NCBI GenBank assembly: GCA_012934845.2
Contig: WNNJ02002441.1
Location: 107,581 to 171,580, forward strand
Direction: 5' to 3'
Length of the DNA: 64,000 nt
From: Pomphorhynchus laevis
Taxonomy: Eukaryota > Acanthocephala > Palaeacanthocephala > Echinorhynchida > Pomphorhynchidae
Part shown: positions 33,902 to 44,148 of the stretch, piece by piece
Layout of the letters: each line of letters starts with the position of its first letter
Position numbering within the stretch: position 1 is the first letter of the stretch
The notes under the pieces: generated by a model
The model's input: only the letters and a program-made list of their open reading frames with translations
What the model was told of the DNA's origin: nothing
Databases searched by the model: none
Program-made: the position numbers and the translations under genes

Positions 33902-33996
33902 AATCATTAATTGCTTATATGTTTGAACAATTTTTCTCTTATTCTTTTTCAAAAAATTACATTTTTCTTTTAAAAAATTGGACTTGTTATTATTAT

Positions 33997-36900
33997 GACA
34001 CCCTCATTATGAGGGTGTCATAATATGCCACCCTCATTATGACATCATGATAAATTGCAAACAACAACGAGGCGAAAATTGTCTGATTCTCCCTCCTCTT
34101 CCTTGGGTTGTTTTGCGCCATTTAACTCCAAATCATCCTCCCTAAATTCTCTTTCTAAATACTCACTTAACATCGGTCTCATCAACATTCGTTCCTTACT
34201 CCACAAACTTGAACTTGCTCTCGAAGTCTTCCAAAATAACTCACTTTCACTTCTCTGCCTAACCGAATCTTGGCATTCCACAAACGACATATCCATTCGA
34301 AGACTCGTATCGCTTAACCTAAACGTTGCCGAACGTGCTCGACATGGTGATCCAGGAAGAATCAACCATGGTGGTCTACTTTCCTTTTCTTTGCCCGCTA
34401 TATCGTTACATGTTCTAAACTTTCCAGTTGCCCCTACGTCATTCGAGCTGATGTGCTTTAACGCTATACACTTCAGTAGACGAATTTGTTTCGCCCTTAT
34501 CTATCAACCAGGCTCATCTGCGCCATGTCTTACATTCTTTGACGAACTCTTTGATATGCTCTCTAACCTAAGCATTACATCATATCCCGTCATTATTCTT
34601 GGTGACCTCAACATTCGACTTGACAGACCATCATGCGCTCACTCGTCACACCTACTCAAGACATTATCAGACTTTGGCTTCAGATATATCCCTACTGAAT
34701 CCACTCATATCCAAGGTGGCACCATTGATTGCATCTTTGTTCAATCATCGTCTACTTGCAGCACCGTTTCTGTGAAAGATGTGGGCCTATCCGACCATTA
34801 CCTTCTCACCATTAACATTAAAACCAATGATCCTCCACACCCTACTCATCCCCATATATATCGTCCATGGAAACAACTTGATCTAAATAACTTGCGTATA
34901 AACCTTCTCTCGTCCCCACTCCTAATTTTTGCCGCCTTTACTAACACTTCACTTGACGACTTAACCAACATGTACAGCACTGAACTTATTGGCATACTCG
35001 ATATGATTTTGCCGTTCAAACAATGTACGCCTCGCCGTCAGTCAGGAGCGCCCTGGTTCGATAGCGATTGCCAAAGAGCCAAGCGCTCCTTACGACACCT
35101 TCACCGAATGCACTCAAGATTCCGTCGTCGTAATATCACCGAGCTATTAAACTCATCTTACTCAGAATACCTCGAATTTCGACGCAAATACCGATATCTT
35201 TTGAACTCAAAATGCTCCTCGTACTGGCAAAGCAAAACATCTTTGCGTGACAATCATCAATACGCGTGGAAATCCATTAATAACCTTTTGGGTAGAAACA
35301 AATCCGTCACGTCTATCTCTATCACTTCCAACCAATTCGCATCTCATTTGCAACGCAAAATAGCTCGAACTTTGACCTCAATCCACGTACCATTATCTTC
35401 TAGTTTCTCCTACCTTGCCCCATATCATACTGAACTGTTTCACTTTTCACTTTTATCTATCGAAAGCGTATCTGATGCCCTAGCACGATTACCCAATTCA
35501 ACCTCTCCTCTCGATCCTGTTCCAACATACATTCTAAAGTTACTAAGTGACACCATCAGCCCTTATCTCACAAGTGTCTTCAACATGTCTATCCATTTAT
35601 CACACTACCCTTCGTCGTTCAAACATGCCATAGTTCGCCCATTATTAAAGAAGCATCATCTTGATCCAAGTTCCGCCTCCTCCTATAGACCAATATCAAA
35701 CCTTCCGACCATCTCAAAACTTTTCGAGCGTCTCATCCTCAGACAGGTAAGCAACTACATATCATCAAATTCTATGTTTTCACCTTTTCAATCAGCATAT
35801 CGACCACAACATTCTACTATGACCGCATGCACAAAACTCTCCAATGATCTACTTCTTGCTCTTGACAAACATCTAGTAAGCCTTGTAATTTCACTTGATT
35901 TATCCTCCGCCTTTGATGTAGTTGATCACACTATACTTCTCTCATGTCTCAAACACCGTTACTGCTTCTCGTCTCATGTCATTTCTTGGTTCAAATCCTA
36001 CCTCTCAAATCGCTCTTATCACGTAGTCTCCAACTCCAACTCTTCTGCGCCGGTTCCTCTCAGCTGCGGTGTACCACAAGGATCCGTTCTAGGGCCGCTT
36101 CTTTTCACCCTTCTTCTTGGTGATTTATCTTCCATCGTGGTCCCTTTCGGCTTTGAAGTTATTCAGTACGCTGACGATATAGTAATCTATGCATCATGCA
36201 CACTTACATCTGCATCCAACCTCGCTTCTGATGCATCGTCTTGCCTCTCTGCTATTCACGCATATCTTTGTTCAATCCGTATGTTTTTAAACAACGAGAA
36301 ATCTAACATGATGTGGATAATACCGCGTCACTCTTACACCCTCGATTTTCCAGTATGCATACACAATTTCCGTCTACCAGAAGTGACTATCATGACAATC
36401 CTCGGTGTCCCTTTTGACAATAATCTCTCGTTTCTGCCTTTTATTCGTAGCAAGATCAGTTCATGCTCCCTCATCCTCCGTGACATTCGAAGTGTCCGTA
36501 GAAACCTCGACGTCAAATCGACAGCTATTTTAATCTCCAGCCTTTTCATGCCTCGTCTAGAATATTGCTTAGGTCTTCTCGTAAACTGTCCAGCATATCA
36601 ATTTCACTATCTACAAAGGATTCTGCACATGGCTGCTAGGGTCATCTTCCGCCTTCGTAAGTACGACCACATCTCCAACACCCTCCGCATCCTTAACTGG
36701 CTCGACATTCCGAGCCGCATAACCTCTCAAATTCTCACACTTGCATGGCAAATCAAATTCCGGCACAACCCTCCTTATCTATATCTTCCTGATAGCGCAT
36801 CCAATATGACGACTGGTCTCTCCCTAAGAAGTCATCGCTCCTACTCGCTTTTCGTCCCCCGTCACAACGGTAATCACGGATATCGTGCGTTCACCATCGC

Positions 36901-37154
36901 TGCACCACGCCTTTGGAACAAACTTCCTCGAGACACAAAATCATTGACGTCGCTTAAACACTTCAAAACTTCCTTGATCGCCATACTTCTTGCAAACGAA
37001 CTAAAATAACACTTTCAGCCGCAATCAATTCAATAACTCTACATACAAGTTCAAACACTCATCGGACGTAAACTTGTCTTTTAATTTTTATAGTGGGCCT
37101 GTAAATGGTTCTATTTTACCATAACGGCCACTCTAAATAAATTCTATTCTATTA
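33997..37154 (+). mobile_element. L2/Crack-like LINE, nearly full ORF2, with target duplication
   Basis: Flanked by a 16-bp duplication with one mismatch: GACTTGTTATTATTAT at 33981-33996 and GATTTGTTATTATTAT at 37155-37170. It therefore inserted into a pre-existing TTA linker between E and X3. The 5' end has a near-perfect palindrome (33997-34019, GACACCCTCA...TGAGGGTGTC). The 3' end has a GTGGGCC...GGCCAC hairpin (37093-37134) and a short TTCTA-type tail. Confidence 0.9.
34043..37009 (+). CDS. L2-like ORF2: APE endonuclease and RT, uninterrupted
   Basis: About 985 open codons with no break. Endonuclease: LNIGLINIRSLLHKLELAL, LCLTESWHS, VIILGDLNIRLD, GGTIDCIFVQ, VGLSDHYLLTINI. RT: RPISNLPTISKLFERLI, FQSAYRPQHSTMTACTKL, VSLVISLDLSSAFDVVDH (A), CGVPQGSVLGPLLF (B), VIQYADDIVIYA (C), TILGVPFDNNLSF. 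C-terminal: HNGNHGYRAFTIAAPRLWNK, LPRDTKSLTSLKHFK, typical of L2/CR1/Rex-like ORF2s. No ATG near the start and no ORF1, so it is slightly 5'-truncated. Codon use is C-richer than in its neighbours, which fits a different family. Confidence 0.92.
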   Translation, partial: HHDKLQTTTRRKLSDSPSSSLGCFAPFNSKSSSLNSLSKYSLNIGLINIRSLLHKLELALEVFQNNSLSLLCLTESWHSTNDISIRRLVSLNLNVAERARHGDPGRINHGGLLSFSLPAISLHVLNFPVAPTSFELMCFNAIHFSRRICFALIYQPGSSAPCLTFFDELFDMLSNLSITSYPVIILGDLNIRLDRPSCAHSSHLLKTLSDFGFRYIPTESTHIQGGTIDCIFVQSSSTCSTVSVKDVGLSDHYLLTINIKTNDPPHPTHPHIYRPWKQLDLNNLRINLLSSPLLIFAAFTNTSLDDLTNMYSTELIGILDMILPFKQCTPRRQSGAPWFDSDCQRAKRSLRHLHRMHSRFRRRNITELLNSSYSEYLEFRRKYRYLLNSKCSSYWQSKTSLRDNHQYAWKSINNLLGRNKSVTSISITSNQFASHLQRKIARTLTSIHVPLSSSFSYLAPYHTELFHFSLLSIESVSDALARLPNSTSPLDPVPTYILKLLSDTISPYLTSVFNMSIHLSHYPSSFKHAIVRPLLKKHHLDPSSASSYRPISNLPTISKLFERLILRQVSNYISSNSMFSPFQSAYRPQHSTMTACTKLSNDLLLALDKHLVSLVISLDLSSAFDVVDHTILLSCLKHRYCFSSHVISWFKSYLSNRSYHVVSNSNSSAPVPLSCGVPQGSVLGPLLFTLLLGDLSSIVVPFGFEVIQYADDIVIYASCTLTSASNLASDASSCLSAIHAYLCSIRMFLNNEKSNMMWIIPRHSYTLDFPVCIHNFRLPEVTIMTILGVPFDNNLSFLPFIRSKISSCSLILRDIRSVRRNLDVKSTAILISSLFMPRLEYCLGLLVNCPAYQFHYLQRILHMAARVIFRLRKYDHISNTLRILNWLDIPSRITSQILTLAWQIKFRHNPPYLYLPDSASNMTTGLSLRSHRSYSLFVPRHNGNHGYRAFTIAAPRLWNKLPRDTKSLTSLKHFKTSLIAILLANELK

Positions 37155-37189
37155 GATTTGTTATTATTATTGTTAAATTATTATTATTA

Positions 37190-37549
37190 CGGGACTTAAG
37201 AAAAGATCAAGTGCAACTGAATACTCTCCCAAAAAAAATTGAACGTAATATGTCTTTGAATATCGATATACCGTTAGTTAACGGAAAAGGCCATTATAGG
37301 CATACAGGCGGGCATTGACATTCCCGTAGTCGGCGAATTAGTTTGTCCCATATTTAAGGTGCTGATAAGGAGCTTGCAGCCACGAATGCTGCAATTTGGG
37401 CGTACGACCAGATACGCGGAGGGGATGAGGCTTTCTATCAGGTTTTTTGCGGAAGCAATTTATGCAAGTGTAAAGTATGGCTTGATCGGAGAATCGACTC
37501 GCGATAAGAACGTTCTCGGCCCAGATTATTATTATCCATATTATTATTA
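37190..37549 (+). repeat. X repeat, copy 3
   Basis: Same unit as at 15133 and 24489, but more diverged, with a few indels. It keeps the protein-like frame best around the middle (AATNAAIWAYDQIRGGDEAF). B5 follows at once. The region 37010-37189 is L2 3' UTR plus TTA linker. Confidence 0.8.
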
Positions 37550-37677
37550 GTAACAATATTCTTGATAACAAACATCTTACAAGATTAATATACACAACCT
37601 TAAACAAACAATCTAAAGTAAATACACACTCTTTGGAAGTAAATACAATCTAATATACATACAAACAACTGACGAAC

Positions 37678-37722
37678 AACCGACGAACTTTCAGAACAAC
37701 CGACGAACTTTCAGAACTTTCG
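37678..37722 (+). repeat. Tandem repeats in the B5 leader
   Basis: Two copies of a 22-bp unit with ACAACCGACGAACTTTCAGA, preceded by a partial one. Like A1 and A2, the leader carries a short tandem array, though the unit sequences differ. Confidence 0.7.
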
Positions 37723-37885
37723 CTCGGGATACAAACTGTTTATATTATTGACTGGTGTACGAAAGGACACAAGATACGAATAACAATTCAAGCAATTCAA
37801 TCAAGTACAAAGCGTATCTTCTAATCAAGGATAAATCATTGTGAAAGCCGAGTAAAGAAGAATATCTTACAAAGTTGATCAACTT

Positions 37886-38155
37886 ATGACGAGCACATCT
37901 TCTGTTCACTGTTGTCCGTGCAATGGCCATAATGCGGTTTGTAAATGTGTGAAATCGGGTAAGGTATGTATAGATTGTCTTCCGGGTTCTAGATGCGCAA
38001 ATAAGAACGTTAACTCAGTTTTACCAGAGCAACCGCGTTTCGTTGTACCTCATTGTGCTGTCTCTCTATCTCAAGATAGTGCTACTAGTGGAGAGTATGT
38101 AACTCTTGAATTGAAATGTACCAATTCAAGTTGCTCTTTGTATACCGTAGTAAAG
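37886..38155 (+). CDS. Family B5 ORF1, N-terminal part with Cys-rich module
   Basis: Real ATG: MTSTSSVHCCPCNGHNAVCK, then CVKSGKVCIDCLPGSRCANK. This matches the cysteine order at the start of RLE family A (CCGCNGQNAVCKGCKCAKAG, CTDCAATNCGN). A second cysteine pair follows (LKCTNSSC). The frame reaches GTAGTAAAG at the RTE border. Beyond the RTE it resumes at VPRRISRDFFHKEFLCGICS, so a PHD- or zinc-like cluster (C-x4-C...C-x2-C) would be formed by both halves. Confidence 0.75.
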
Positions 38156-40238
38156 TATACCGTAGTAAAGTATACCGTATAAAATGGTGGAAATTCAAGA
38201 AAACGGAATCCGATTTGAAGCCCATAAAAAATATGGCACCCATAACGACGATAAATGAAACATGGGAAAAAACCAAAGCGTCCATTACGAAATTTGCCCA
38301 AGAGATACTTGGTACTACAAAACCTATAACACGACGACTCGATAAAAGTTCATGGCTATGGACCGAGGAAGTAAAAGAAAGTGTTCGACAAAAGAAACGC
38401 AGTTACTACGTCTGGATCGCGAGCAAATGTTCCGAAGACTGAGAAAAATACAAAGGAGCTAAAAAGAAAGCAAAAAAGTAATAGCTCAAACTAAAGCAAA
38501 GTTTGATGATTTGTACGCGAAACTCGATACACGTGAAGGAGAGCGTGCAATTTAATGGAATCGCCCGAACAAGATACCAAAAAACGCAGGATACTGAAAA
38601 GTTTTATGGAATAAACGATCAAAGCGGTGTCGTGCTTACTCGTAAATCGCAGGTATTAGAGCGATGGCGAACTTACTTCAAAGAGATATCCACCCAGGAA
38701 TTTGAACACCCACCTATACCACATCTTCCGCCGATCGAAGGCCCAGTCTTGCCCATAACAGCTATCGAGGTTGAAATTGCACTACATAAAATAAAAAGTG
38801 CAAAAGCTACGGGGCCTGATGATGTAGCTTCAGAATTCTGGAAATCAAGTGTACGGGATTCAACAAGGTGGTTGGTGCAGTTTTTTAACAAAATAATTCA
38901 AGAAAAGGAGTTACCTCTTGATTGGAGACGGAGCACAACCGTACCTATATGGAAACAGAAGGGAAATCCGGCCGACTGTTCAAATTACCGCCCGATTCGT
39001 CTCATTTCACACACCCTCAAGATTTTGGAACATGTGATAAACGATAGGATAAGAAGCATAGTCAAGATATCCTCAAATCAATGTGGTTTTGTCAAGAACT
39101 GTGGCACCATCGATGCTATCTATGCCCTTCGCCTTCTTGAAAAACATCGCGAAAAACAGAAAGATATATACTGTGCGTTCCTTGATCTTGAAAAGGCGTT
39201 CGATCGGGTCCCGCATGAAGTTATTTGCTACGCTTTGAGATTCCACTTAGTCCCTGAAGAGATTGTTGAATGGGTCAAGCTAATATACAAAGGATCAACA
39301 AGTCGGGTATGTACGACCGTGGGATATACAGATGATTTTCCTATCACCGTTGGAGTTCATCAAGGGTCTGCGCTGTCCCCGTTGCTATTCATTCTCGTTA
39401 TGGATACCATATCCAACAATCTAAACAGACAGTTTCCGTGGACGATTCTATATGCAGATGACGTCATGCTTGCGTCCGTAGATAAAGATGACCTCCAACA
39501 ACAAATAAACAGCTGGGGAAATCGACTCAAGCAGTTTGGTCTACGCCTGAACGCGCGTAAAACGGAATACCTGACCACAAATATGAATGATGATCAGCCG
39601 CTACAGTTTGGAAAACACACACTGCACCGAACAACTGCGTTTAAATACCTTGGCTCCATCATAGCGGCAGATGGTATCCTACGCGCAGAGGTCTCTTCTC
39701 GAATAAATGCAGCCTGGATGAAATGGCGGTCAGCTACAGGTATTCTCTGCGATCCAAAGATAAAAGACCGACTGAAGTCGAAAATTTACAAAACTTTAAT
39801 ACGACCGGTGGTCCTTTATGGCGCTGAATGCTGGGCGATATCAAAATATGAGGAGCGCAAAGTTGCCGCAATGGAGACAAAGATGCTCCGATGGACAGCA
39901 GGAAAAACTTTAAAAGATCATGTCCGGAACGAAGAAATCAGGGATCGTTTTGGCGTAGTGCCAATAATAGAGAAACTTCGCGAAAAACGACTACAATGGT
40001 ACGGCCACGTTATCCGCGCAAGCGAACACCAACCATCAAATAGGTTCGTCGCCGTGACAGTGGATGGAAAGCGTCCGATAGGAAGGCCGAAATTGCGATG
40101 GATGGACGTCATACGTCATGATTTGATAAATGTTAGACTAGAAACCAAAGACGCCATAAATAGAACCAAGTGGAGGCAACTTTCAAAAGCAGCGGACTCC
40201 GTACCTACACGGGAAAGACGCTAAAGAAAAAGAAGAAG
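38156..40238 (+). mobile_element. RTE-clade LINE inserted in B5 ORF1
   Basis: 5'-truncated RTE with the family's AAG-rich 3' tail (AAAGAAAAAGAAGAAG). AGTAAAG lies at 38149-38155 on the left and 40239-40245 on the right, the likely target duplication. The left border has the 15-bp unit TATACCGTAGTAAAG twice (38141-38170) and a third partial copy, so the exact 5' edge is 38156 or 38171. Confidence 0.88.
38503..40224 (+). pseudogene. RTE reverse transcriptase and C-terminal region
   Basis: 573 open codons. TRKSQVLERWRTYFKEIST, IKSAKATGPDDVASEFWK, NPADCSNYRPIRLIS, NQCGFVKNCGTIDAIYAL, CAFLDLEKAFDRVPH (A), GVHQGSALSPLLF (B), ILYADDVMLAS (C), FKYLGSIIAADG, RLQWYGHVIRAS and RPIGRPKLRWMDVIRHDL, the classic RTE C terminus. 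The same frame upstream (38208-38442, ending KCSED) is cut by stops at 38440 and near 38480. The endonuclease is missing. Confidence 0.9.
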
Positions 40239-40245
40239 AGTAAAG

Positions 40246-41079
40246 GTACCCCGTCGTATTTCTCGAGACTTTTTTCACAAAGAATTCTTATGTGGAATAT
40301 GCTCAGCTAGTCGTATAGCTACACTTGAGCTATCTCTAAACGAGGCTACGTTATCAATATCGTCCCTTAGTACAAAGTTGTCGAATTTGGAAGAATCTAC
40401 TAGGTGTGATGAAACCCGGGTAGATAGAACGCAGATGAGCAACCACAGTACAGCTTATAATGTTTCTGGTCATACTTTTGCTAGTGTAGTTCGCAAAGAG
40501 GTAGCTAGAACAGTTCTTGCAACTTCTCGTATCAATATGTCATCGTCAACACCCCTAGAAATCATGATAACATGTGATCAGCTAAGTATGAGAGCTTCAA
40601 ATGTTATAATAAAAGGATTAGTAGATTCATCAAATGATGAACAGGATGTCAAAGACATTTTGAACGAGGCAGGTGTCCAAATAACACCAGACTGCAAAAT
40701 TAAAACCCGCCGTTTCTCGACAACTCGCAAAGATATTCCTGCCTGGTTATTTGTTACATTAAATGAAGCCACAGTTCGTTGTATTCTAGATAGGCGTCAT
40801 CATTTAAGATATAGTGCCCGGTTCCAGAATGTGTTTGTTAATCCTGATCTATCTCCTCCAGAAAGAGAGGCCCATAAAGTCCTAAGAGATCAACTAAGAG
40901 AGAAACGTTTAGCAAATCCGACAATACAGTATGTTATCCGAAACAGTAGGGTAATTCGCAAATTTGATAGCACTGATCTGTCTTTATTGAATACCCAACC
41001 AAGGAATAGTGATCTTTCTGTTCTTGATGTTGCCACATCACAGGATAATCAGGAAATTTCCACTCCTCCAAGTATATGA
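40246..41079 (+). CDS. Family B5 ORF1, C-terminal part
   Basis: Continues ORF1 right of the RTE: FLCGICSASRIATLELSLNE (coiled-coil-like run), VIIKGLVDSSNDEQDVKDIL, RRFSTTRKDIPAWLFVTLNE, VFVNPDLSPPEREAHKVLRD, NPTIQYVIRNSRVIRKFD. It ends ISTPPSI-TGA (41077-41079) followed by CTA, and the frame stays open into ORF2 (LQATVAPRILNAKYTGSM, then RLLLFNVEGL). An ATG lies just before RLLLF here, but B1 has none there. Confidence 0.8.
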   Translation, partial: VPRRISRDFFHKEFLCGICSASRIATLELSLNEATLSISSLSTKLSNLEESTRCDETRVDRTQMSNHSTAYNVSGHTFASVVRKEVARTVLATSRINMSSSTPLEIMITCDQLSMRASNVIIKGLVDSSNDEQDVKDILNEAGVQITPDCKIKTRRFSTTRKDIPAWLFVTLNEATVRCILDRRHHLRYSARFQNVFVNPDLSPPEREAHKVLRDQLREKRLANPTIQYVIRNSRVIRKFDSTDLSLLNTQPRNSDLSVLDVATSQDNQEISTPPSI

Positions 41080-43890
41080 CTACAAGCGACTGTAGCTCCT
41101 CGTATACTTAATGCTAAGTATACAGGATCCATGAGACTTTTACTGTTTAATGTTGAAGGACTGCAGACGCTAATAAACGATGGAATTATTGAATGGTTAA
41201 ATTTTAATGTTCTTGTTCTGTTAGAAACCTTGGTATCGACAAAATGTTCATTACCGGGATTCTATACTTTTGATCTTCCTGCTATAATCGGTAATCGAGG
41301 TCGTCCGTATGGAGGGATAATTCTTGCATTCAAACCTACAGTCGAAAGCTGGGTTTGTAAACATTCTTTCAACTCTATTGGGGTTGATACTCCCTGTGCT
41401 TTTATGGTTGCTTCGTATTTTAAGCCGTCACTTACGGCAGCAGATATCATTGACGACATTTCACAGATATTAGATGGAGTCCCGATATCTAAGCCTATAG
41501 TCATCGCGGGAGATTTCAATGCCCGATACTCTCTACCTATCTCGGATAAACTTGAGCAACTAATTTCTTACTTCGAGTCTATACAACTCAAGCTCCATAT
41601 CCCTAACGAAAAATGGTCCTATGAATCATGGAACGGTAGAAGCTGTATTGATTTTATTTTTTCAAACGTTTCTGTCAGGGATACACATTTGGAATTGGCA
41701 AGTATATGGTCTTTAGTTCGGAAACACAAGCCGGTGTCATGTCTTTTTGATTGCGTATCTCCAAAAAGAGAAACTCAGTATATCCGTAAACAAAGTAGAA
41801 TTATACGATATCCAGCTATCCAAAATAACAATATTATTCGTGCGTTTACACTTTTATTCACAGGGAATTTTGAGGAGAGTATGTCCACCCTAATTTCAAC
41901 TTTATTAGCTGCTTGTGGTCATCGTAATTGTTTGAACAAAGTTAGGCAGGGTACTCAAAGGCCACTCTGGATGCGTGCCATACAACGGGCTATGATATTC
42001 TTAAGTAAGCGTTTTCGTTTTGATATTTCAGTGCGCCGAGAATACGTTTTGCTTCGTCAATTCTACACCCATCTAAATGTTATGTGGAGAAAAACTAAAT
42101 TACATGCAGAGGAACAAAAGCGGATCTATCTAGCGGAAAAGGCTCCGTGGATATTATTACGTCGAAATAATTCAGGTACATCTCAGATCCCTTTAAGTGC
42201 ATGGGTATCTCATTTTTGTAAGACGCTTAAACACTCTCCATTATTTGATACTCCACTCAACCTTTGTGGTATTACATTTTCTTCGATTGATAATGATCCA
42301 ATGAATCAGTTTTTCTCATCGAGAAATAGAGATGGCTGTGCAAATAATGAAAACTAATAAAGCGTCTGGTCCCGATAATTTTTGTGCAGAACATATTAAG
42401 TCAACATTCTCTATTTTAGTGAATTATTGGACATTTCTCTTCAACTCCTTATTACATGGTGCACCTATCCCAGATTCCTGGCGAACGGGAGTTATCAAAA
42501 TACTTTATAAAGGTAAAGGTTCAGCAAATGATACTAATTCGACCAGATGTATTGCCCTCTTAAATCACTGCTATAAGCTTCTAACATTGGTCATGTCTAC
42601 CCGTTTAACTTACTGTAGAGGATCATACCTTCCAAACGAACAATTTGGGTTTAGAAAAAATAAATCGGCTACTGATGTTATTAGAATTGTTAGAGACCGA
42701 GTTCAGGACTGCTTCAATCAGCACAGCTCTCTCTATGCGATTTTTATTGATTTTTAAAAGGCATTTGACTCGGTCAATAGCAATCTTTTATTGATTAAAC
42801 TCAATAAAAAAATTCATATTAATGGGCGTTTTCTTAATCTTCTTCTTGCCGTGTTACAGCCGAGTTCTCTACGTATATTCGATGGTCTAAGGTTGTCCGA
42901 GTCATTTGTTACTGATAGAGGAGTGCTGCAAGGTGACCCATTAAGCCCATTGCTTTTTTCCTTCTTTCTGGTAGATTTACCTTCAGTAATAAGTAGTTCT
43001 TATCAGGCGGTCAGCTCCGTACTGTATGCAGATGATCTCGTCATATTGTCTTCTAATCGATATTCCGCTCAACTAGCTTTGAATGCGCTTGACAATTTTT
43101 GCATTCAAAATGAATTAAAGGTAAACAAAAGAAAATTGAAAATCATCAAATTTAGGAAAGGTGGTCCTCGTTGCCGTGATGACATTCTTACAATAGGCGG
43201 TGAGTGCCTAGAGTTTTGCACTGCTTATACTTATCTGGGGATTATCCTTACCTCCAGATGGTCATTCTCACGCCATCTGGAACAAAAAGCCTCCAAATTA
43301 GTTATCGCCACAGCTTGTGCTTCGAATCTCGGATCATTATCTTTTGAAGGTGCATTTCACTATTTTGATGTAATGCTACTGCCAATCATTACCTATGACC
43401 TTGTCGCCATTTGGGCCGACTTGCTCGCTAGTAATTTTCGTCAACTTGATCAGTGCAAATGGAGATTTGTAAAGCGCGCAGTTGGTATTTCCTCTCGAAC
43501 CTCGTCCACTGTTGTTGCCTTTCTGTCACGTTTAGGACAATGCTCTATTGGAATAAAAACACAGCTAGGGCTACCTTGCACATCAGAATTTTGCCGAAAT
43601 GTTGAAATGTTCAATATTAAGGTGTCTAGTCTAGATATGGGGTTTAGACACACTCCAGTCTACACTCAAACGGTATGGAAAGACGCACAAGCAATTAAAA
43701 GACCATTAACGTAGCGGGCCTCAATTTACGGCTATCATGATAAGTTTTGCATGATATCTATACCGTGTCATGATAGGTCCCATTTGTGTCGTTGTCGTTT
43801 TTGCAAAGAAGAATGCAGTTCTCTTTTACATTTATTTTCATGCATATACTTGAGCGGCTTATCTTTGAGGGAAGTAGATGTAATGCATCA
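41080..43890 (+). pseudogene. Family B5 ORF2: endonuclease, RT, zinc motif (about three breaks)
   Basis: Endonuclease to 42357: NRGRPYGGIILAF, IVIAGDFNARYSL, SCIDFIFSNVS, VRKHKPVSCLF. Shift near 42325. RT: NKASGPDNFCAEHIKSTF, ILYKGKGSANDTN, NEQFGFRKNKSATDV, AIFIDF-TAA (42755-42757)-KAFDSVN (motif A hit by the stop), RGVLQGDPLSP, VLYADDLVIL. Third break: TAG at 43712 after KRPLT. C-terminal zinc motif CRFCKEECSSLLHLFSC before the stop near 43893. Confidence 0.88.
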
Positions 43891-44148
43891 GTAATAGGGT
43901 ATTGTGGTAACTGTTATGCCTTTACGAACCGCTACAATGATGCCTTTCTAAATTAATTGTAGATTAATATAAAACTTGGAAAGCGTTTAAATATAGCCAA
44001 TCATTTGGATCATTGGAAATGTCAATATCTTCACGAAACTAACGTCTTTATTTATTTGTGATCTTTTATGGTTTTTTATTTTTTAACATGTTTCTTTTTT
44101 TTCCTGGCCGAGAGGCAAGCAGGGCAATAATAACACTTCATTATTATT

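Larger units (their letters stand above)
30018..33980 (+). mobile_element. RLE LINE family E, split by a pogo transposon
   Basis: The right part (32165-33901) is clear RLE LINE sequence. The left part (30018-30243) is not recognisable by motif, but its last bases join in frame to the right part when the pogo and one TA are set aside (PLLLAVDAANSFN). No shared 3' motif is seen. The 3' UTR 33902-33980 is T-rich. The left part could in principle be another element; the true 5' edge is uncertain. Confidence 0.7.
37551..44148 (+). mobile_element. APE LINE family B, copy 5 (full length, split by an RTE)
   Basis: The only B copy with a 5' leader (37551-37885) and ORF1 start. An RTE LINE lies in ORF1 (38156-40238). 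ORF2 is present with about three breaks. 3' UTR 43890-44148 ends CTGGCCGAGAGGCAAGCAGG...AATAATAACACTTCATTATTATTGG, and D5 starts there. The leader's first 25 bases (37559-37583) equal the A2 leader start (8647-8671). Confidence 0.9.

Noticed and set aside
15105-37189. Telomeric repeats (TTAGG/TTAGGG type) in the linkers
   Set aside because: The linkers are TTA/TAA runs with GTTAAATTA and GGACTTG pieces; no TTAGG run is present, so a telomeric location is only a guess.
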